DNA of 15,714 nucleotides from Dehalococcoidia bacterium (GTDB lineage: Bacteria > Chloroflexota > Dehalococcoidia > GIF9 > AB-539-J10), in NCBI GenBank assembly GCA_029857995.1, contig JAOUFZ010000015.1:1-15714 (forward strand), written 5' to 3'. Position numbers and translations under genes: made by a program. Positions 1 to 6,420 of this stretch are shown here, piece by piece; within the stretch, counting starts at the first letter, position 1, and every line of letters starts with the position of its first letter. Under the pieces are notes generated by a model. It did no database searches. It had not been told where the DNA came from and saw only the letters and a list, made by a program, of their open reading frames with translations.

Positions 1-356
1 GCGGCTTGGGAAAAACAGCCCCTAACCCTGTCCTCACAACCCTGCGTTATTTCCGGGATGAATACGAGGCTCATATTCTGGAGAAGCGCTGCCCCGCCAG
101 AGTATGTCCCGAACTCACTGTGTATTATATTCTTCCCGACAAGTGTGACAGGGCCTGTGAGCATTGTATTTTGACCTGTCCCACGGAAGCAATTAAAGGA
201 GAAAAAGGGGAAGTTAAAATAATAGACCAGGAAAAGTGTTCTAAGTGTGGTACTTGCCTGGAAGTATGCCCTCTAGAGTATAATGCAGTAGTGAAACTAT
301 CGCCTCTTAGTCTGCTGCCTTCCTCGAATCTGTCCGGAGAGAGAGCAAAGAAATGA
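1..356 (+). CDS. NuoF-like NAD(P)H/ferredoxin-linked flavoprotein subunit, C-terminal part (5' end outside window)
   Basis: This is the tail of a NuoF/HndC-type subunit, which in the family binds FMN, NAD(P)H and Fe-S clusters and passes electrons to hydrogenase or formate dehydrogenase partners. The frame is open from the left edge. The first readable residues, GLGKTAPNP followed by TLRYFRDEYEAHI, match the stretch after the last N3-cluster cysteine of NuoF; bases 1-2 (GC) would complete a TGC Cys codon. The TTG at base 6 is therefore an internal Leu codon, not a start. Next comes CPARVC and then two [4Fe-4S] ferredoxin motifs. The second, CSKCGTCLEVC, is canonical. The first, CDRACEHCILTCP, has three residues rather than two between its first two cysteines. 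The FMN and NADH domains are not visible. The stop overlaps the cooC start (ATGA), so the two are translationally coupled. It is probably the diaphorase subunit for the downstream formate dehydrogenase and/or hydrogenase. Confidence 0.88.
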   Translation, partial: GLGKTAPNPVLTTLRYFRDEYEAHILEKRCPARVCPELTVYYILPDKCDRACEHCILTCPTEAIKGEKGEVKIIDQEKCSKCGTCLEVCPLEYNAVVKLSPLSLLPSSNLSGERAKK

Positions 357-1120
357 TCAAAACGATTGCTATCGCAGGAAAAGGTGGCACAGGCAAGACT
401 ACTGTTGCTGCCTTACTAATCAAGCTCCTTTCTCAAAAGGGGTTGGTCCTGGCTGTGGATGCTGACCCTAGCACCAATCTTAGCCAGGCGCTGGGTCTAC
501 CGCTGGATGATAGTAAGACTGTGGGTAGAATACGGGAAAAGATGGCTGAAGATGTCTCCAAGGATCGTCTAAGTCCCACCATAGCCAAGCCGGAATATCT
601 GTTTAGCAAGATAGTGGAATCCCTGGTCGAGTCCAAAGGCTTTGACCTTTTGACCATGGGGCGTCCTGAAGGGCCTGGATGCTATTGTGCTTCTAATGAG
701 TTTTTGCGTGCCTCCTTAGATAAACTGGTGAAAGATTATAAATATGACTATATTGTGATGGACTGTGAGGCAGGCATGGAACACATTAGCCGCCAGACAA
801 CCAGAGATGTAGATGTTTTGCTCATTATGTCTGACCCCACAATAAAAGGTGTCACTACGGCAGCTCGAATGAAGAAGCTCATTGAGGAATTGAGATCAAA
901 CGTTGGCAGAGTCGGGCTTGTGATTAATCGTGTCCGGGGAGAATTATCTCCGGAGATAAAAAAGGCAATTGATGAATCTGGCCTTCAGGTTATCGCCCTG
1001 ATACCAGAAGACCCCGATATGGCGGGTTTGGAAATGAAGGGGAGGCCCGTAACTGAACTCCCTCAGGAATCTCCCCTTCAATTAAAGGTCAAAGAGATAG
1101 CTGAAGGCTTACGCTTATGA
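353..1120 (+). CDS. cooC: CooC-type nickel-insertion ATPase (MinD/ParA family)
   Basis: CooC proteins are cytoplasmic ATPases that help load nickel into carbon monoxide dehydrogenase. The 255 residues start with a deviant Walker A loop, GKGGTGKTT (residues 9-17), followed by VDADPSTN (35-42) with the family's DxD-like strand. GPGCYC (107-112) supplies the CxC pair that binds Ni/Zn at the CooC dimer interface. YIVMDCEAGMEH (133-144) is the Walker B/switch region. Length and motif order fit the family. The ATG overlaps the stop of the NuoF-like gene. Finding cooC directly before a [NiFe] hydrogenase and away from any CODH gene in the window is notable: it may serve a CODH/ACS encoded nearby or act on the hydrogenase. 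The family call is secure; the client enzyme is inferred. Confidence 0.88.
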   Translation: MIKTIAIAGKGGTGKTTVAALLIKLLSQKGLVLAVDADPSTNLSQALGLPLDDSKTVGRIREKMAEDVSKDRLSPTIAKPEYLFSKIVESLVESKGFDLLTMGRPEGPGCYCASNEFLRASLDKLVKDYKYDYIVMDCEAGMEHISRQTTRDVDVLLIMSDPTIKGVTTAARMKKLIEELRSNVGRVGLVINRVRGELSPEIKKAIDESGLQVIALIPEDPDMAGLEMKGRPVTELPQESPLQLKVKEIAEGLRL

Positions 1121-1182
1121 TTGAGGAAATATCCTTCCCGTGGAGGATTTGCGAAAATAAGTCGAAAGGCAGGTGAGGACTT

Positions 1183-2046
1183 ATGGCTACAAAAGAATAC
1201 CCGGCGATATGGTTGCAGGCCGCTGGATGTACCGGCTGCTCAGTCTCTCTTCTCAACGTTGTAAATCCCTCTATCAAAAACCTCTTAGTTGATGAAGTAC
1301 TCCCGGGCAGTCATATAAATCTAAGGTTTCATCCTACTGTCATGGCAGGGGCGGGAGCGCCAGTAATTGAAGTTATGGTGGATACCTCACGGAAGAAAAA
1401 GGGAGGTTATATCTTGATTGTGGAGGGGGCTATACCCACCGCTAAAGATGGCGTCCACGGGGTGATTGGCGAGAAGGATGGTAAGCCAATGACTATGCAA
1501 TCCTGGGTGGAAACATTGGCCAAGGATGCCCTGGCGGTTGTTGCTCTGGGCAGTTGTGCTGCTTTTGGGGGAATTCCCGCTGCCTACCCCAACCCTACTC
1601 AGTGTCGCAGCGTCGGTGAGGTTATTCAAGCCAAGGGCATCAGTACTCCATTGGTAAACATCCCCGGTTGTCCACCACACCCTGACTGGTTTGTAAGCAC
1701 AGTGGCAAGCATCCTGCTTTCCGGTCTGCCGAAGCCGGAGGATTTGGATGAACACAGGCGTCCTAAGGCTTTCTATGGGCAAACAATCCACGAGAATTGT
1801 CCACGGCGAGCCTACTATGATGAGAATAAGTTTGCTAAGAAGTTTGGCGATCCCGGGTGCAATTATGAATTAGGATGTAGGGGACCTATAACCCATGCCG
1901 ATTGTCCTGTGAGGTTGTGGAATAATAAAGTTAATTGGTGTGTAGGCTGTGGTGCCACTTGTATTGGCTGCACAGAGCCCGGGTTCTTTGACATATCCCC
2001 GCTTTACGAAAAATTTAGCGAGGCTGCTTTGCCAGAGGAGGGTTGA
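1183..2046 (+). CDS. [NiFe] hydrogenase small (electron-transfer) subunit, group 1/2-like, no Tat signal
   Basis: This subunit carries the Fe-S relay that takes electrons from the NiFe site. The 287 residues begin directly with the catalytic fold (WLQAAGCTGC) and have no twin-arginine leader, so the protein should be cytoplasmic, unlike classical uptake enzymes. Proximal cluster ligands are C16, C19, C125 (GSCAAF) and C163 (GCPPHP). The distal cluster is H203, C206, C226 and C232. Medial ligands are C241, C260 and C263. In addition C253 in NWC sits where most [3Fe-4S] medial clusters have Pro, so a third [4Fe-4S] cluster is likely. No C-terminal membrane anchor is present. A purine-rich AGGTGAGG lies just upstream of the ATG. 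The gene is followed four bases later by the large subunit. The subunit identity is firm; the exact hydrogenase subgroup is not settled. Confidence 0.93.
   Translation: MATKEYPAIWLQAAGCTGCSVSLLNVVNPSIKNLLVDEVLPGSHINLRFHPTVMAGAGAPVIEVMVDTSRKKKGGYILIVEGAIPTAKDGVHGVIGEKDGKPMTMQSWVETLAKDALAVVALGSCAAFGGIPAAYPNPTQCRSVGEVIQAKGISTPLVNIPGCPPHPDWFVSTVASILLSGLPKPEDLDEHRRPKAFYGQTIHENCPRRAYYDENKFAKKFGDPGCNYELGCRGPITHADCPVRLWNNKVNWCVGCGATCIGCTEPGFFDISPLYEKFSEAALPEEG
2035..2042 (+). promoter_or_regulatory. Ribosome binding site that fixes the large-subunit start
   Basis: GAGGAGGG lies inside the last codons of the small subunit, eight bases before the ATG at 2051. It supports that ATG over the longer open frame that begins at 1949 inside the small-subunit gene. 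Confidence 0.75.
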
Positions 2047-2050
2047 ATTA

Positions 2051-3610
2051 ATGGGTAAGATTGTAATTGATCCGGTTAGTCGTATTGAAGGACATCTTAA
2101 AGTTGAGGCAGTAGTTGATGGCGGCAAGGTGAAAGAGGCCAAAAGTTCGGGGATGCTATTCCGCGGCTTGGAGCTAATCATGAGGGGCAGGGATCCCCGT
2201 GATGCTCAGCGGATAGCTCAACGTGTTTGTGGAGTCTGTCCGACAAGTCATTCTACGGCTGCCACTTTAAACCTGGATAGTGCCTTCGGTATCGCCGACA
2301 AAATTCCCGACAACGGCAGAATTATCCGCAATCTAATTCTGGGAGCAGCTCATATCGCTGACCATATCCTTCATTTTTATCACTTGGTGGCTCTTGATTA
2401 TGTAGATGTGGCTAGGTTGGCAAAGTATGAGGGAAATAATCCCGCCTTAAATTCCATAAAGAACTTTATTGCGCGGGGGGAATTGGGACCTTTTGTACCT
2501 CGTTATGAAGGTGATTATCGCTTGCCCGACGAGGCTAATGAACAGGCAATAGCACACTATGTCGCGGCATTCGACATGCGTCGTAAAGGCCAGGAGATGC
2601 TTGCCTTGTTCGGTGGTAAGATGCCTCACAATATGGGCGTAATGCCTGGCGGAGTTGCCTCCGTACCCACGGTTGATAATATAACGTCTTTCCTATGGAG
2701 ATTGAAGGACCTTCAGGAGTTTGTTGATAATGTTTACCTCCCTGATGTACTGACGGTAGCCCGGGTTTACTCGGATTACTTTGAGATTGGTCATGGCTGT
2801 GGAAACTTGCTTGTTTATGGTTCTTACGAACTGGATGGAAAGGAAGCCGACCTCACCAAGAGGAAAAGATTTTTTAAGCCCGGGACCACTTCTACTGATC
2901 TCAAGTTTAGTGACTTTGATCCAGCTAAAATTACCGAAGAAGTAAAGCATTCCTGGTATGCTGATTCTATCAGCGGTAGGCATCCATCCCAGGGAGACGT
3001 TATTCCTGATGAAGGGAAGAAGGGTGCTTATTCCTGGCTAAAAGCGCCTCGTTATGGTGGGATGGTTTTCGAAGTCGGACCACTAGCGCGAATGTTGGTC
3101 AACTATGTCGGCGGCAATCAGAGAGTCAAGAACTTGGTTGACTCTACTTTGTCGCAGGTAAATCTAAAACCAAAAGCTATGTTTTCTGTCATGGGGCGTA
3201 ACCTTGCTCGAGCCCTGGAGACCAAACTCATAGCCGATGCCATGGTTGATTGGATTTTGCAACTTAAGCCCGGTGAGCCAGCTTACATAAGCTATAAACT
3301 CCCCGAGGAGTCTACTGGAATGGGACTGGTGGATGCAGCGAGGGGTGCCCTGGGGCACTGGATAGAGATAAAGGAAGGTAAGATTGCTAATTACCAGGTC
3401 ATTACCCCCTCTACTTGGAATATTTCTCCCAGGGATGACAAAAATCAACCTGGACCTTTGGAGCAGGCTATCACTGGAACCATGATAAAGGATGAGGCTA
3501 ATCCCTTTGAGATAGTGCGCATTGTGAGGTCCTTCGACCCTTGTCTCGCCTGTTCTATACATTTGCTCAGTCCCAAAGGGCATGACCTGGGAAAATTCAG
3601 GGTTTGTTAG
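2051..3610 (+). CDS. [NiFe] hydrogenase large (catalytic) subunit
   Basis: This is the NiFe-site subunit that splits or forms H2. The 519 residues start MGKIVIDPVSRIEGH, the normal start of the family, behind a strong ribosome binding site; an in-frame upstream extension to 1949 would overlap the small subunit by about 100 bases and is not conserved in type. The L1 motif RVCGVCPTSH gives nickel ligands C60 and C63. The L2 motif SFDPCLACSIH gives C498 and C501. After H504 there is a 15-residue tail, the usual peptide removed by the maturation protease once nickel is in place; the gene for that protease follows directly. The DPCLAC form of L2 is typical of group 1 enzymes. No membrane-anchoring cytochrome b gene is seen, so the dimer probably works with soluble partners such as the NuoF-like protein. 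Confidence 0.95.
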   Translation: MGKIVIDPVSRIEGHLKVEAVVDGGKVKEAKSSGMLFRGLELIMRGRDPRDAQRIAQRVCGVCPTSHSTAATLNLDSAFGIADKIPDNGRIIRNLILGAAHIADHILHFYHLVALDYVDVARLAKYEGNNPALNSIKNFIARGELGPFVPRYEGDYRLPDEANEQAIAHYVAAFDMRRKGQEMLALFGGKMPHNMGVMPGGVASVPTVDNITSFLWRLKDLQEFVDNVYLPDVLTVARVYSDYFEIGHGCGNLLVYGSYELDGKEADLTKRKRFFKPGTTSTDLKFSDFDPAKITEEVKHSWYADSISGRHPSQGDVIPDEGKKGAYSWLKAPRYGGMVFEVGPLARMLVNYVGGNQRVKNLVDSTLSQVNLKPKAMFSVMGRNLARALETKLIADAMVDWILQLKPGEPAYISYKLPEESTGMGLVDAARGALGHWIEIKEGKIANYQVITPSTWNISPRDDKNQPGPLEQAITGTMIKDEANPFEIVRIVRSFDPCLACSIHLLSPKGHDLGKFRVC

Positions 3611-3619
3611 TAAAAATTT

Positions 3620-3627
3620 GGAGGAAA
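3620..3627 (+). promoter_or_regulatory. Ribosome binding site that fixes the protease start
   Basis: GGAGGAAA lies in the gap after the large-subunit stop and about 8-11 bases before the ATG at 3636. It supports that ATG over the in-frame ATG at 3582 inside the large-subunit gene. Confidence 0.65.
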
Positions 3628-3635
3628 GTTCAGGA

Positions 3636-4103
3636 ATGGGAAAATTTGTTGTGGGAATAGGGAATGCCTTGTTGAGAGACGAAGGGGTTGGTTGTCATGT
3701 GGTACATGCCATGGAGGGGATCTCTCTCCCTGATGTAAAAATAATAGATGGGGGGACATGTCCTGATGTACTGCAGCTTCTTGAGGACGCTGATAAATTG
3801 GTCATAGTGGATGCTGTTAAGGGTGGGGGAACGCCTGGACAGATTTACCGTTTTCACCCTGAAGATATAACTCTGGAGCAAAAACCATTTCTATCTCTTC
3901 ACGATGTGGGTTTAGTGGATAACTTAATGTTAATGCAGGCTTGGCATAACATAGGCGAGGCTGTCATTATTGGGGTCGAGCCCAGGGAGGTTAACTGGGG
4001 ATTGGAATTATCGCCGGAGCTTCAAGAGAAAATGCCTCAGATAATAGGTACCATTTTAGCAGAACTTAATAATACAGATCCTAAAGGAGAGATGAAATGT
4101 TAA
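3636..4103 (+). CDS. [NiFe] hydrogenase maturation endopeptidase (HycI/HupD/HyaD family)
   Basis: This protease cuts the C-terminal tail from the large-subunit precursor after nickel insertion. The 155-residue product starts MGKFVVGIGNALLRDEGVG, which carries the family N-terminus and the first nickel-sensing Glu. The second ligand is the Asp in LVIVDAV and the third is the His in LSLHDVGL, so the complete Glu/Asp/His set is present. A typical GVEP segment follows near residue 110. The ATG at 3636 is preferred because it has a ribosome binding site and begins exactly at the conserved fold. The gene lies 25 bases after the large subunit, its probable substrate. Its stop overlaps the metV start by seven bases. 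Confidence 0.92.
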   Translation: MGKFVVGIGNALLRDEGVGCHVVHAMEGISLPDVKIIDGGTCPDVLQLLEDADKLVIVDAVKGGGTPGQIYRFHPEDITLEQKPFLSLHDVGLVDNLMLMQAWHNIGEAVIIGVEPREVNWGLELSPELQEKMPQIIGTILAELNNTDPKGEMKC

Positions 4104-4747
4104 TTTCAAAGCAAAAACCACTTGAAGAAATACTAAGCTATCTTGAGGGGGATAAGAATATCTTTCTCATTGGCTGTAAGGGTTGTGCTGAGGGCTGGGA
4201 GAGTGGAGGAGAAAAACAAGTAGCGGAAATGAAAAGCACTTTGCAGGAGAAAGGTAAGACTATTACCGGTTCAGTAGTTGTTGATATGCTGTGTGATAGC
4301 GTGTTAACCAAATTGAAACTCAGAGCTTATAAAAAGGAAATTGCCGCTGCCGATTCCATCATGGTTCTGACCGATGGGGCTGGAGTGCAGACTGTAGCGG
4401 AATTAGTGAATAAGGTAGTACATCCTGGCTGCAACACTCTGTCCTCAGGTGGCGCTCATGCCGAGTGGAAAGAAGCGGAGCGCTGCCTTGAGTGTGGTGA
4501 TTGTGTGTTGGAGTTTACTGGTGGTCTCTGTCCCATTGCCCGGTGCTCCAAGCATCTGCTGAACGGTCCCTGTGGTGGCTCACAAGGTGGTAAATGCGAA
4601 GTCGATCCAAATATACCTTGTGTCTGGCAACAAATTGTCGATCGTCTTGCCAAACTGGGGCAACTTGATAAATTGGAAAGGCTTGTGACACCGAAGAATT
4701 GGAGTGTGAGCCTTATATCAGGGCCACCGGTAAAGAGTCTTTCCTAG
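4097..4747 (+). CDS. metV: Methylenetetrahydrofolate reductase accessory subunit MetV (MTHFR C-terminal zinc/Fe-S domain)
   Basis: MetV is the Cys-rich partner of MetF in many acetogens and related anaerobes, where it supplies electrons and Fe-S/zinc sites for reduction of methylene-THF to methyl-THF. The 216 residues have an N-terminal part with C27, C30 (IGCKGCAEGW), C66 and C112. The C-terminal MTHFR_C-type region holds C130, C133 and C136 (CLECGDC), then LCPIARC, NGPCGGSQGGKC and IPC. This spacing is the family signature. The start overlaps the protease stop and metF follows 32 bases later, so MetV and MetF are made together. No other function is likely. Confidence 0.9.
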   Translation: MLISKQKPLEEILSYLEGDKNIFLIGCKGCAEGWESGGEKQVAEMKSTLQEKGKTITGSVVVDMLCDSVLTKLKLRAYKKEIAAADSIMVLTDGAGVQTVAELVNKVVHPGCNTLSSGGAHAEWKEAERCLECGDCVLEFTGGLCPIARCSKHLLNGPCGGSQGGKCEVDPNIPCVWQQIVDRLAKLGQLDKLERLVTPKNWSVSLISGPPVKSLS

Positions 4748-4779
4748 ATGTGGCTATGAGCGAAACAATTGGAGGCGCA

Positions 4780-5709
4780 ATGAAGACGAAAAGTAATTTG
4801 GAACGGGTGATAGAATCCAAAATCTTCGCTGTCACAGGTGAATTGGGACCACCACAGAGTGCTGACCCTGAGGTGATCCGAAGGAAGGCAAAGATACTCA
4901 AAGGTTATGTAGATGCCTGTAATGTTACCGATGGTCAGACTGCGGTGGTGCGCATGGCATCTTGGGCAGCCTGTCTTATAGCCAAAGAGGAAGGTTTAGA
5001 CCCTATTGTCCAGATGACCTGCCGTGACCGCAATCGCATTGCCCTTCAAATGGATGTGTTGGGTATTGCAGCACTGGGCATAAATAACATGTTGTGTCTC
5101 ACGGGAGACCACCAGAAATTTGGTAATCATCCCACTGCTAAGGGTGTTTATGACCTCGATTCTATTCAACTGGTTAAGATGGTAAAAGACATGCGGGATG
5201 AAAAAAAGTTCCAGTGTGGCGAGGCGATGGCGGTTGAGCCGCGTCTCTTCATTGGTGCTGCTGAAAATCCTTTTGCTGACCCTTTCGAGTTCAGGGCACC
5301 ACGTCTTGCTAAGAAAGTGGCAGCGGGGGCAGATTTCATCCAGACCCAAATTGTTTACAACGTCGATAAGTTTGCTGAATGGATGAAAATGGTGCGGGAC
5401 AAAGGGTTGCACGAGAGAGTAAAGATACTTGCAGGTGTTGCTCCGATAAAGTCGGTGGGTGCTGCAAGGTACATGAAGACCAGAGTCCCCGGAATGGATG
5501 TGCCCGACGGTGTTGTTGCGCGGCTTCAAGGGGTGCCTAAAGAACAAGTGTCTAAGGAGGGCATCAAGCTTTGCATTGATATTATCAATCAAGTACGTGA
5601 GATCGAAGGTGTAGCAGGCATCCATCTCATGGCTATCGAATGGGAGGAGGCAGTACCTGAGATGATAGAAGCAGCTGGTCTTTTGCCTCGCCCCAAGTTT
5701 GTGGCATGA
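4780..5709 (+). CDS. metF: 5,10-methylenetetrahydrofolate reductase (MetF, copy 1)
   Basis: This FAD-dependent TIM-barrel enzyme converts 5,10-methylene-THF to 5-methyl-THF in the methyl branch of the Wood-Ljungdahl pathway. The 309-residue product has Glu21 in VTGELGPP, matching the catalytic Glu of Escherichia coli MetF, then MTCRDRNR, the LTGD motif matching the flavin-contacting Asp, EPRLFIGAAENP and FIQTQIVY. The start at 4780 is chosen because MKTKSNL is also the start of the second copy in this window and GGAGG lies four bases upstream. Longer in-frame starts at 4699 and 4756 would run into or close to metV. The stop overlaps the next gene by four bases. With MetV next to it this is probably the main, MetVF-type reductase. 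Confidence 0.93.
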   Translation: MKTKSNLERVIESKIFAVTGELGPPQSADPEVIRRKAKILKGYVDACNVTDGQTAVVRMASWAACLIAKEEGLDPIVQMTCRDRNRIALQMDVLGIAALGINNMLCLTGDHQKFGNHPTAKGVYDLDSIQLVKMVKDMRDEKKFQCGEAMAVEPRLFIGAAENPFADPFEFRAPRLAKKVAAGADFIQTQIVYNVDKFAEWMKMVRDKGLHERVKILAGVAPIKSVGAARYMKTRVPGMDVPDGVVARLQGVPKEQVSKEGIKLCIDIINQVREIEGVAGIHLMAIEWEEAVPEMIEAAGLLPRPKFVA

Positions 5710-6356
5710 CACACGATCACAGTTCTTTATCGGGTGGTTGCTGGGAACGCGGTTTTGATCTCTCTTATAGACTTGCTTGTGAGCAGCTGGCCAAGATTAG
5801 TGATGTACGACAGCAATGCCGCAAAAGCAGTGCGCAGTACATAGGACCCAATGAGATAGTCATTGGTTATCTGAATCAACCGTATCACATCATGATTCCC
5901 AACTGCAGGATTTTGTTGGAAGAGGGCGGTACGGAGGTTCCCTTGAGAGACAAGATCCTGATACTTCATTATTTCACTGGGGCGAAGGGCACACCGGCTA
6001 CCGGCAAGTTGATTGCGTATAAACAGCTCCTAGGAGGCGTCAGCTATTTCCCGGCATTTTCCCAAAGGGCGATAGCTCCTTTAGTAAAAAACTTTGGCAG
6101 AAGTCCGGAGCTGCTGGTGAAGGCAGCGGCAAAGTTGGGAGGCCATGAGGCGGACCACGGGGATATATCTGTAACCGTCAGCGCTTTTCCCCACGTGCCC
6201 ATAACTTTAGTGCTGTGGAGAGGCGATGAGGAGGTTGCGCCCAACGGGAACATACTGTTCGATGCCAATATTCCTGATTATCTCTCCACTGAAGATGTGA
6301 CCGTGCTTTGTGAGACTATCATCTGGAAACTAGTTAAGAATATTCCCTCTGCCTAA
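5706..6356 (+). CDS. DUF3786 domain protein
   Basis: The 216-residue protein is recognised as a DUF3786 member from the segments LILHYFTGAKGTPATGKLI, LLGGVSYFPAFSQRA, HGDISVTVSAFPHVPITLVL and the NILFDANIPDYLSTED stretch. The family has no established biochemical role. As I recall, it occurs mainly in anaerobes with Wood-Ljungdahl, corrinoid or CODH genes. No signal peptide, membrane segment or Cys cluster is seen, so it should be a soluble cytoplasmic protein. Its ATG overlaps the metF stop (ATGA), which implies co-translation with metF and a role linked to C1 metabolism, perhaps cofactor handling or enzyme maturation. That role is inference. Confidence 0.8.
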   Translation: MTHDHSSLSGGCWERGFDLSYRLACEQLAKISDVRQQCRKSSAQYIGPNEIVIGYLNQPYHIMIPNCRILLEEGGTEVPLRDKILILHYFTGAKGTPATGKLIAYKQLLGGVSYFPAFSQRAIAPLVKNFGRSPELLVKAAAKLGGHEADHGDISVTVSAFPHVPITLVLWRGDEEVAPNGNILFDANIPDYLSTEDVTVLCETIIWKLVKNIPSA

Positions 6357-6420
6357 CCGTTTTGGACATGAAGAACAGAGCGATGCGCATAACAGAGAGG
6401 GATTAGAAAAGGAGCAGGCA

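Noticed and set aside
6..356. TTG at base 6 as a real start of a 116-residue ferredoxin
   Set aside because: The residues just before and after it match the interior of NuoF, so the gene is cut by the window edge.
1949..2050. Upstream extension of the hydrogenase large subunit
   Set aside because: It would overlap the small subunit and precede the conserved family N-terminus; a strong ribosome binding site favours 2051.
4699..4779. Longer N-terminus for MetF copy 1
   Set aside because: The second MetF starts with the same MKTKSNL, and the extension overlaps metV.
4996..5712. 238-residue open frame on the minus strand
   Set aside because: It lies fully antisense to metF, has no recognisable motif and looks like a codon-bias shadow.
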